Below are positions 1 to 5,820 of a stretch of 6,893 nt of DNA, one piece after another (the stretch's first letter is position 1; each line of letters begins with the position of its first letter). Source of the stretch: Deltaproteobacteria bacterium (GTDB lineage: Bacteria; Myxococcota; XYA12-FULL-58-9; JAUUZB01); assembly GCA_030590185.1 (NCBI GenBank), contig JAUUZB010000197.1:1-6893 (forward strand), given 5' to 3'. The notes below the pieces were generated by a model. The model saw nothing but the letters and a program-made list of their open reading frames with translations, made no database searches and was not told where the DNA came from. Both the position numbers and the translations under genes were made by a program.

Positions 1-1820
1 CGATCGAAATCCTTGGCGTCGTTGAACATCCGGTAAAAGGGCGCCGGGTGATTGAAGGGCTGGTGTGGGTCGTTGAGGTGGAAGAAGAGGAAGAAGCGCC
101 GGTCGTAGTTCTGGTCGAGGAAGGCGAGGGCGTGGCGCAGGTTGTCGTCCGCCGTGTTCTCGGCCTTGGGGACGTTGAACCAGGTATCAAAGCCCTGCTC
201 GAAGCCCATGTTGTACAGGTAAGCCTTGTAGGCCACGGCGCGGGTGAGCCAGCCGCCGGCGCGGAAGTGCTCGGCCATGGTGGTCAGGCCGGGGGCGATG
301 GCGCGGGCGCGGTGGATCACCCGGTGGCGGGAGGGCATCAGGCCGGTGAACAGGGAGGCAAAGGCGGAGGTGGTCCAGTTGCTGGGACTCACCGCCTGAT
401 CGAAGCGCACCCCATCGGCGGCGAGGGCGTCGAGGTGGGGCGAGGTGCGGTTGGTGTTGCCGTAGGAGGACAGGCGGTCGGCGCGCAGGGTATCGACCGC
501 GATGAACAGGACGTTGGGGGGATCCTCGGGGAGCCGGGGGCGATCGATGATCGGTCGGCCCCACAGGCCGACGCCCGACGTGCCGTCTGGTGAGGTCGTC
601 TTGAGGTAGAGATCGATCCGCTGGCCGGCGAGCTCCGCCAAGGAGATCTGGACATCAACCCAGCGCCAGCCCGCGGAGGTGCGCGCCCTCTTCGGGTCGA
701 GGGTGACGCGTTGTTCGTAGAGCGACTTCTCTTGGCCGTCGTGCCGGGCGGTGACCGCAAAGTCGACAACGTCGCCGGGGCGGGCGGCCTTGGCCAGGGC
801 GTGGGAGAAGGTGAAGCGGCCACCGGCTGGCACATCGATTTCGAAGTGGAGCAGGGTGGGGGAGGGGGCCAGGATCGCCTCGCGGAAATCGAAGTTGGTC
901 TCTCCCTCCGGCGGGGTCTTGGCTGCCTCGCCGGTGGGCAGGAGTTGGTCGTGCTTGACCATGCCGAGGTCCGGGTCGGCCCCCTCGGCGTGACTCGCGC
1001 CCTTGAGCAAGGCCAGCTCCTGCTCGCGGCTGGGGCTGAGCTTCTCCACCAGCAGGTCATCGAGCCAGAACTGCAGGCCAGAGCTCGCGACCACCGATTC
1101 GGCATCGTCGATCATCAAGACCAGCGAACGGGTGCTGCTGGTGGTGACGATCTGGAGGCTGTCGAGCTGCCAGCGGCTCGGTTTGGCCTGGGGCGGACGG
1201 TGGATGAACAGCAGATCGCTCATCGGGATGAACTTGCCCCGAAATACGTGGCTCACGTCCTCCGGGTGGTTGAGTCGTTCCGGGTGGTTGAGCCGGACGC
1301 GGGTCTCGATCACCCTGAGGTCGACATTCGGGTCACTGGTGAACACGCCGCGCTGGATTCGATAGTGGGTCCGCGGCTCCGCCGGCAACACGAAGACATA
1401 GCGGCTGGCCCCGCCACCGTTGTAGCGCATTGCCTTGCCGTGGCCCCCGGGCCGCGCCCGGGCTTGCATGTAAGGTTTCCAACCGACCCGCACCGGCGCG
1501 AAGCTCTCGAAATCTTCCTCAAAGATCTCGCGGCGGGGCATCTCGCCGAGGTCGGCGAGGTTGCGGGCTGCGGCGATGGTCAGCAAGGGGCTCTCGAGCA
1601 CGTTGGCTCGGGTGAGCTGGTCGGTGAGGCGGATGAGCGCCGGGGCCGTGGCCGGGGTGGGGCTCGGGGCGGCCTCTTCGGTCGGTTCCGAGCCGCTCGC
1701 CGGGGCATCGCAGGCTGCGAGGGCAGCGATGGCCACCAGGGCAACGACAGGGCCAGCGCCTGCGCGGGTTGGGCGAAGGGTAGGGGTAGGGGAAGGTAAG
1801 ACCATAGCCATGGGGGCCAT
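1..1820 (-). CDS. Sulfatase/alkaline-phosphatase-superfamily lipoprotein with two N-terminal beta modules (3' end outside window)
   Basis: A single open minus-strand frame of 606 codons runs off the left edge, so the C-terminal part is missing. Counting from the ATG at 1820, residues 24-37 form a hydrophobic segment ending in LAAC, a lipobox with lipidated Cys37. A Pro/Ala/Thr/Ser-rich linker follows to about residue 62. Residues ~100-258 look like a jelly-roll module (ending FWLDDLLVEKL), and ~323-423 like a second beta module (ending GLWGRP). The hydrolase domain starts at ~435 with NVLFIAVDTLRAD (metal ligand Asp443), continues through NWTTSAFASLFTGLMPSRH (481-499) and reaches HLNDPHQPF (581-589; Asp584, His586). 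The family hydrolyses or transfers sulfate or phosphate esters using bound metal. The Cys/Ser of the CxPSR signature aligns with Thr483, so sulfatase activity is not assured; a phosphoesterase or transferase is possible. An in-frame TAA at 1841-1839 bounds the start. ATGs at 1820, 1811 and 1805 are all possible, none with a Shine-Dalgarno. The gene is divergent from the VWA operon, and its substrate is unknown. Confidence 0.88.
   Translation of the reverse strand, partial: MAPMAMVLPSPTPTLRPTRAGAGPVVALVAIAALAACDAPASGSEPTEEAAPSPTPATAPALIRLTDQLTRANVLESPLLTIAAARNLADLGEMPRREIFEEDFESFAPVRVGWKPYMQARARPGGHGKAMRYNGGGASRYVFVLPAEPRTHYRIQRGVFTSDPNVDLRVIETRVRLNHPERLNHPEDVSHVFRGKFIPMSDLLFIHRPPQAKPSRWQLDSLQIVTTSSTRSLVLMIDDAESVVASSGLQFWLDDLLVEKLSPSREQELALLKGASHAEGADPDLGMVKHDQLLPTGEAAKTPPEGETNFDFREAILAPSPTLLHFEIDVPAGGRFTFSHALAKAARPGDVVDFAVTARHDGQEKSLYEQRVTLDPKRARTSAGWRWVDVQISLAELAGQRIDLYLKTTSPDGTSGVGLWGRPIIDRPRLPEDPPNVLFIAVDTLRADRLSSYGNTNRTSPHLDALAADGVRFDQAVSPSNWTTSAFASLFTGLMPSRHRVIHRARAIAPGLTTMAEHFRAGGWLTRAVAYKAYLYNMGFEQGFDTWFNVPKAENTADDNLRHALAFLDQNYDRRFFLFFHLNDPHQPFNHPAPFYRMFNDAKDFD
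1261..1296. repeat. 18-bp in-frame tandem duplication inside the sulfatase-like gene
   Basis: Two adjacent 18-bp copies on the plus strand (1261-1278 and 1279-1296) match at 16 of 18 positions, starting TCCGGGTGGTTGAG in both. In the minus-strand protein they encode RLNHPE twice in a row (residues 176-187) within the first beta module. Being a multiple of three, the duplication keeps the frame and probably extends a loop. Confidence 0.85.
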
Positions 1821-1846
1821 GATACGGGCTGGGATCGGTTAGTCAA
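1819..1846 (-). promoter_or_regulatory. Sigma70-like promoter for the sulfatase-like gene
   Basis: On the minus strand, TTGACT (1846-1841, 5/6 to TTGACA) is followed by a 16-nt spacer and TATCAT (1824-1819, 5/6 to TATAAT). Transcription would be expected to start near 1812-1811, after the first ATG at 1820. This favours the ATGs at 1811 or 1805 and an essentially leaderless mRNA. The site was found by eye; both boxes are close to consensus in otherwise GC-rich DNA. Confidence 0.5.
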
Positions 1847-1985
1847 TTCGAAGGCGGATCTCACAGAACCTTTACAACCTTCTTGCCTGTACCTGACCCA
1901 CGGGAGCCCCTGGCCCGCTACCTTGATCACAGCGGTCAGTAGCGCCGCGCGTAACAAACACGGTACAACGCCAGGGAGATCGATC
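1821..1985. other. Divergent intergenic region between sulfatase-like gene and VWA operon
   Basis: This 165-bp non-coding stretch separates two divergent transcription units. It contains the minus-strand promoter at 1819-1846. A short direct repeat of AACCTT (1867-1872 and 1876-1881, period 9) could be part of a regulator site. No convincing plus-strand sigma70 promoter is visible: TTTACA at 1871-1876 resembles a -35 box but has no good -10 box 16-18 nt downstream. The VWA operon may use another sigma factor or an activator. Confidence 0.5.
1973..1978 (+). promoter_or_regulatory. Ribosome binding site of the VWA lipoprotein gene
   Basis: AGGGAG lies 7 nt upstream of the ATG at 1986. It decides the start against the upstream in-frame TTG at 1923, which has no Shine-Dalgarno and would add 21 residues in front of a well-formed lipoprotein signal peptide. 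Confidence 0.8.
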
Positions 1986-3335
1986 ATGAGGCAACGCACG
2001 ACATTGGGTGTCATTCTCGTCACAACGGTGACGCTGCTCGGGGCCTGCTCACCGGCCATGGCGGCCAAGCCGCCGGTGAGCTCCACGGTGGTCTTGAACG
2101 CGCAGCTCGCCACACCGGTGCTGCTCGCCGGTGAGGCCCACACCGCCTACCTCAAGGTTGGCCTCGAGGGGCTCGAGCAGGCCCTCGCCGGCCGCGAGCG
2201 CACCCCGGTCAACATCGCCATCGTCCTGGACAAGTCGAGCTCCATGGGGGGCGAGAAGATCGCAGAGGCCCGCCGGGCCGCGATCATGGCGGTGGAGAAT
2301 CTCCACGCCGACGACATCGTCTCGGTGATCACCTACGACTCGGTGGTCAGCGTGCCGGTGCCGGCCATGCGGGCCGCGGACAAAGCCGCGATCATTGGCG
2401 CCATCCGGGAGATCCGATCCGGCGGCATGACCGCTCTGTTCGCCGGGGTCAGCAAGGGCGCCGCTGAGCTGCGCAAATACTTCGACCGCAACCGCTTCAA
2501 CCGCATCATCTTGCTCTCGGACGGCATGGCCAACGTCGGCCCGAGCGCCCCCGGTGAGCTCGCCGAGCTCGGCACTAGCCTCGGCCGCGAGGGGATCTCC
2601 GTCTCCACCATCGGGCTGGGGCTCGGCTACAACGAAGATCTCATGTTCCAGCTCGCCATGGCCTCCGACGGCAACCACGCCTTTGTCGAGCAGGCGACCG
2701 ATCTGGCAAAAATCTTCACCTACGAGTTTGGCGATGTCTTCTCGGTGGTGGCCCAGGACGTCGAGGTTCGCATCGACTTCGACCACGTTACCCCGCTGCG
2801 GGTGCTCGGCCGCGACGCCCTGATCGAGGGCCAACGGGTCACCGCCCGGCTCAACCAGGTCTACGCTGGTCAGGAGAAGTTCCTGATGCTCGAGGTCGAG
2901 GTGCCGCCCCTGCCCGCCGGCGCACAGCGCAACATCGCGCGGGTCCAGGTCGCCTATGCCGACATGGGCACGAAGAAGCGCGAGTCCCTCGGCGGCGAGG
3001 TCCTGCTCACCACCTCAACCTCCGCCCGGGAGGTCGAGAAACGCACCAACGCCGACGTCATGGTTGACGCGGTGGCGCTGCTCGCCAACGAGCGCAACCG
3101 CATCGCCCTCGCCCTGCGTGACGAGGGCAAGATCGACGAGGCGCGTCAGGTGCTCAAGGAGAACGAGGCCTTCGTGCGCAAGAAGAACCGTCGCTACCGC
3201 TCCAAGAAGCTCGAGCGCATCGAGACCCGCAACAAGGATAACGCCGACAAGCTCGAGGACCCGGCCGAGTGGAACCGCACCCGCAAGCAGATGCGCAAGA
3301 TTGATTTCGAGGAGATGACGCAGCAGTCCTACTGA
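1986..3335 (+). CDS. VWA-domain lipoprotein with intact MIDAS
   Basis: The 449-residue product starts at the ATG with a good Shine-Dalgarno. The signal peptide runs MRQR, a hydrophobic core, then LGAC (lipidated Cys21, Ser at +2). In enterobacterial sorting rules Ser+2 favours the outer membrane; a type I cleavage after AMA is the alternative. Residues ~75-245 form a von Willebrand factor A domain with a complete metal-ion-dependent adhesion site: DKSSS (Asp82, Ser84, Ser86), Thr149 in GGMTAL, and Asp179 in LLSDG. Residues 246-350 look beta-rich, as in YfbK/inter-alpha-trypsin-like VWA proteins. The tail (~365-449) is helical, highly charged and rich in Lys/Arg/Glu. Such proteins bind a ligand through a divalent metal, usually mediating protein contacts at the envelope. 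It is the first gene of an operon with a histidine kinase and response regulator, so a sensing or scaffold role for the kinase is plausible but inferred. No enzymatic motif is seen. Confidence 0.93.
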   Translation: MRQRTTLGVILVTTVTLLGACSPAMAAKPPVSSTVVLNAQLATPVLLAGEAHTAYLKVGLEGLEQALAGRERTPVNIAIVLDKSSSMGGEKIAEARRAAIMAVENLHADDIVSVITYDSVVSVPVPAMRAADKAAIIGAIREIRSGGMTALFAGVSKGAAELRKYFDRNRFNRIILLSDGMANVGPSAPGELAELGTSLGREGISVSTIGLGLGYNEDLMFQLAMASDGNHAFVEQATDLAKIFTYEFGDVFSVVAQDVEVRIDFDHVTPLRVLGRDALIEGQRVTARLNQVYAGQEKFLMLEVEVPPLPAGAQRNIARVQVAYADMGTKKRESLGGEVLLTTSTSAREVEKRTNADVMVDAVALLANERNRIALALRDEGKIDEARQVLKENEAFVRKKNRRYRSKKLERIETRNKDNADKLEDPAEWNRTRKQMRKIDFEEMTQQSY

Positions 3336-3354
3336 GCGCTGCGCCAGAGCCGTT

Positions 3355-5004
3355 TTGCACCGTCGTCTGATCATCATTCTCGCGCTGTTGGTGTTGGCGC
3401 CGCTGCTGCTCATCTCCGGGCTCGGCTACAGGACGATCCGGGACGAGCGCGAGGTGCTCCGGCACCAGTTCCGGGAGCTCCTGCTCCAGCGGTTAGCCGA
3501 CACCGACGCCCGGATCGCGACCGAGCTGGCGCTGCGGCGTCGGCAGGTCGCGGCCGCCACCGAGTTGCCGAGCTTCGACCCGGATACCCTGCGGCGCCGG
3601 GCGCGGGAGACGCCCTCCATCAAACAGATCTTCGTGCGTGGTGCCGACGGCAAGCTGGTCTTTCCCTCACCCCAGGGACCCGCGACCCGGGACGAGCGCG
3701 AGTTCCTGCTGCGCACCCGGCAGCTCTGGCTCAACCAGGATCTGTTCAGCCGGCCCCCCGAGCAAACCGTTGCGCCTCGCCGGTCGCTGGCCCAAAAGCA
3801 GGGCTCCCGCCCCGTTCAACAGGCCGTCAGCGTGGCTGCGCCGGGTGCCCAGGAGGGCTGGTACGTCTGGTTCTGGCAGAGCGACCTCGGTCTGCTCTAC
3901 TGGCGCCGGGACAACGGGCGCGTCATCGGCGCCGAGCTCGATCGCCTGCGGCTGCTCGCCGACATCATCGCCGCCCTGCCGAGCACCGACCCGGACTCGC
4001 CGGCCAACTCGCGCATCACCCTGCTCGACGCCCGCGGCAAGCTGCTCTACCAGTGGGGCCGCTACGAGCCGGGGGAGCAGGAGGCGCCGGCCGCGGAACG
4101 CACTCTGCGTGCGCCACTGTCGGCGTGGCGGCTCCAGTACTTCGCGCCGCCCAGCGCCCTGGCCGAGACCCTCGGCGGCGGTGCCCTGGCCGGGCTGGTC
4201 GGACTGTTGCTGGCGGTAGGCCTCGGTCTGGTTGGCCTGGCGACATACTTCTATCGCGAGAGCTCGCGGGAGATCCGCGACGCCAGCCAGCGGGTGAGCT
4301 TCGTCAATCAAGTCTCCCACGAGCTCAAGACGCCGCTGACCAACATCCGTATGTACGCCGAGCTGCTGGCGCGCGATTTCGATCACGACGATCAGGACCC
4401 GCGGGTCGCACGCCGGCTCGACATCATCGTGTCGGAGAGCCAGCGGTTGTCACGCTTGATCGGCAACGTCCTGACCTTTGCCCGCCAACGCCGCGACGCC
4501 ATGGTGTTGCGCCCGGTGACCGCCAGTCTGGATGAGGTGGTGGAGGAGATCCTCGAGCAGTTCGCGCCGGCCTTTGAGCAGAAGGGGATCCAGGTGATCC
4601 GCGAGCTCGGTGCCGGGTCCGCCGTACGCCTCGACCGCGACGTGGTCGGGCAGATCGTTGCGAACCTGCTGAGCAACGTCGAGAAGTATGCCGGCACCGG
4701 CGAGGTGCGGATCACGACATTGCCTGGGGAGTTGGACGACCTAGCCCGGTTAGTGGTGCACGACGACGGACCGGGAATTCCAATGTCCCAGGCGGCCAAG
4801 GCATTCGCGCCCTTCGCTCGCCTCGACAATCGGCTCAGTGAGGGCGCCGCCGGCACCGGCATCGGACTAGGCCTGGCACGGGATCTGGCGCGTCTGCACG
4901 GCGGCGATCTCGTGCTCTGCCCGTCGCCGAGAGGCGCCAAGCTCGAGCTGACGATCAACGCACCCTTGGTGCGGGAGGTTGACGATGAAGGTACTGGTCG
5001 CTGA
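3355..5004 (+). CDS. Membrane sensor histidine kinase, large extracytoplasmic sensor, no HAMP
   Basis: The 549-residue product would autophosphorylate on His and pass phosphate to the adjacent regulator. MHRR is followed by TM1 (~5-24), an extracytoplasmic region of about 250 residues (~25-275) that begins with a charged helix, and TM2 (~276-299). The segments ITLLDARGKLLYQWG (221-235) and APLSAWRLQYF (253-263) resemble strands of a PAS/Cache-like fold; this is tentative. The phospho-acceptor is His322 in SHELKTPL, only ~22 residues after TM2, too close for a HAMP domain. The ATPase domain has an N box (Asn437, Asn441), G1 box DDGPGIP (470-476), F box FAPFARL (484-490) and G2 box GTGIGLGLA (500-508), all intact. 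A stop at 3316-3318 in this frame leaves TTG 3355 as the only start that keeps the basic residues before TM1; no strong Shine-Dalgarno is seen. The gene begins 19 nt after the VWA stop and overlaps the regulator by 20 nt, indicating an operon. Confidence 0.93.
   Translation: MHRRLIIILALLVLAPLLLISGLGYRTIRDEREVLRHQFRELLLQRLADTDARIATELALRRRQVAAATELPSFDPDTLRRRARETPSIKQIFVRGADGKLVFPSPQGPATRDEREFLLRTRQLWLNQDLFSRPPEQTVAPRRSLAQKQGSRPVQQAVSVAAPGAQEGWYVWFWQSDLGLLYWRRDNGRVIGAELDRLRLLADIIAALPSTDPDSPANSRITLLDARGKLLYQWGRYEPGEQEAPAAERTLRAPLSAWRLQYFAPPSALAETLGGGALAGLVGLLLAVGLGLVGLATYFYRESSREIRDASQRVSFVNQVSHELKTPLTNIRMYAELLARDFDHDDQDPRVARRLDIIVSESQRLSRLIGNVLTFARQRRDAMVLRPVTASLDEVVEEILEQFAPAFEQKGIQVIRELGAGSAVRLDRDVVGQIVANLLSNVEKYAGTGEVRITTLPGELDDLARLVVHDDGPGIPMSQAAKAFAPFARLDNRLSEGAAGTGIGLGLARDLARLHGGDLVLCPSPRGAKLELTINAPLVREVDDEGTGR
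4973..4978 (+). promoter_or_regulatory. Ribosome binding site of the response regulator gene
   Basis: GGGAGG lies inside the end of the kinase gene, 6 nt before the ATG at 4985. It supports that ATG over the in-frame TTG at 4979, which touches the motif directly and is too close to use it. Confidence 0.8.
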
Positions 5005-5671
5005 GGATGACCCCAACATCCGAGCCGGGTTGATCGAGATCCTGGCGGATGAGGGATACGAGACGGTCGCCGCTGGCGACGGTGATGAGGCCCTATCGCT
5101 GTTCGAACGCGAGCGACCCGACTTTCTTTGTCTCGACATCATGATGCCGGGCAAGAGCGGCTACGACGTCTGCCGGGAGATCCGCGGGCGGGGACTCGAG
5201 GTCCCGATCATATTCATCTCCGCCAAATCGGAGGAGGTCGACCGGGTGGTCGGTCTCGAGATCGGCGCCGATGATTACATCTCCAAACCCTTTGGCGTGC
5301 GCGAGGTGGTGGCCCGAATCCGGGCGGTGAGCCGGCGGTGCCTAGCGCAGCCGGAGCGGCGCTCCGACAGCCAACCGTTCCGCCTCGGGGATCTGGAGGT
5401 GAGTCCGGCACAGTTGCGGGCCCGGCGCGGGGAGGCGGTGATCGAGCTGAGCTTACGTGACGTGAATCTCTTGCGCGTCTTCCACGAACGCTCCGGCCAG
5501 GCGGTGGATCGGCAGACTCTATTCAACCTTTGCTGGGGCCTCGACCACATTCCGAACTCCCGTACCCTCGATCAACACATTTCCCAGCTGCGCAAGCGCA
5601 TCGAGCTCGACCCCAAGAATCCGGAGATCATCGCGACCGTGCACGGTGTCGGGTACCGCTATGATCCCTAG
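4985..5671 (+). CDS. OmpR/PhoB-family response regulator
   Basis: The 228-residue product is the expected length for the family. The receiver domain (1-~118) has the acidic pair Asp8/Asp9, phospho-acceptor Asp51 in LDIMMPGKSG, Ser79 at the conserved Thr/Ser position (FISAK) and Lys101 in SKPF, so it should be phosphorylatable. A linker follows, then a C-terminal winged-helix DNA-binding domain (~134-226). That domain contains the recognition helix region around NSRTLDQHISQLRKRIE (191-207) and ends in the typical HGVGYRYDP. It acts in the cytoplasm as a transcription factor controlled by the upstream kinase. The start is the ATG at 4985. The 20-nt overlap with the kinase gene suggests translational coupling. 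Targets are not visible; the divergent 1821-1985 region and the 5672-5820 region are the nearest candidates. Confidence 0.95.
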   Translation: MKVLVAEDDPNIRAGLIEILADEGYETVAAGDGDEALSLFERERPDFLCLDIMMPGKSGYDVCREIRGRGLEVPIIFISAKSEEVDRVVGLEIGADDYISKPFGVREVVARIRAVSRRCLAQPERRSDSQPFRLGDLEVSPAQLRARRGEAVIELSLRDVNLLRVFHERSGQAVDRQTLFNLCWGLDHIPNSRTLDQHISQLRKRIELDPKNPEIIATVHGVGYRYDP

Positions 5672-5693
5672 TCGGGTATTGAGAATATTCCGA
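5672..5693 (+). terminator. Candidate hairpin just after the response regulator stop
   Basis: TCGGGTATT (5672-5680) can pair with AATATTCCGA (5684-5693) around a GAG loop. This gives nine pairs, including one G-U, with a single bulged T at 5689. It starts one base after the TAG stop. The downstream sequence is AT-rich but lacks a continuous T run, so it is a weak intrinsic terminator at best; a 3'-end stabilising hairpin is an alternative. Confidence 0.35.
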
Positions 5694-5695
5694 AT

Positions 5696-5725
5696 TAGTT
5701 AATCATACGTAAAAGCAAATAGAAT
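5696..5725 (+). promoter_or_regulatory. Possible promoter for the RND exporter gene
   Basis: TAGAAT (5720-5725) matches the -10 consensus at 5 of 6 positions, in an AT-rich island unlike the flanking DNA. The -35 element is poor: TAGTTA at 5696-5701 (spacer 18) or TTAATC at 5699-5704 (spacer 15), each 3/6. It would give a leader of roughly 90 nt before the GTG at 5821. The call is tentative and rests mainly on the -10 box and base composition. Confidence 0.3.
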
Positions 5726-5807
5726 CAGGCATTTAGCCTTGTCCCTTCGGATTCAGCCGTCTAGGTTCCCCCGATGCCGCCGCCCGATCGCCGCCCGTCC
5801 CAGGATC

Positions 5808-5813
5808 GGAGGA
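5808..5813 (+). promoter_or_regulatory. Ribosome binding site of the RND exporter gene
   Basis: GGAGGA, a near-perfect Shine-Dalgarno, sits 7 nt before the GTG at 5821 and fixes that codon as the start. Its first two bases also form the end of a GATCGG element that can pair with CCGATC at 5784-5789. Confidence 0.8.
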
Positions 5814-5820
5814 CAACGTC

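Noticed and set aside
711..1799. Long plus-strand open frame (362 codons) opposite the sulfatase-like gene
   Set aside because: It is antisense to a gene with a lipobox and clear catalytic motifs. The translation has no recognisable domain and reflects GC-rich third positions. The plus-strand frame at 48-593 is rejected for the same reason.
1871..1899. TTTACA as -35 of a plus-strand promoter for the VWA operon
   Set aside because: The -35 box is acceptable (5/6), but no -10-like hexamer lies at 16-18 nt, where the sequence is GC-rich.
1889..1967. TGTACC (1889-1894) and GGTACA (1962-1967) as an operator pair
   Set aside because: Six-base arms separated by 67 nt are expected by chance and have no supporting context.
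1923..1985. Upstream TTG as start of the VWA gene
   Set aside because: It lacks a Shine-Dalgarno and would bury the lipoprotein signal peptide behind 21 polar residues. The ATG at 1986 has AGGGAG at the right spacing.
2049..2834. Minus-strand open frame (261 codons) opposite the VWA gene
   Set aside because: It is an antisense shadow of the VWA domain. The composition is rich in Gly/Ala/Val/Asp without motifs, and no ribosome binding site supports it.
3667..4386. Minus-strand open frame (239 codons) opposite the kinase gene
   Set aside because: It is an antisense shadow of the kinase sensor region; no domain or signal is visible.
4979..4984. TTG as start of the response regulator
   Set aside because: It abuts the GGGAGG motif with no spacer. 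The ATG two codons later has a 6-nt spacer and gives the standard receiver N-terminus MKVLVAEDD.
5727..5739. AGGC-ATTTA-GCCT mini hairpin
   Set aside because: A four-pair stem is too short to call as a terminator or regulatory element.
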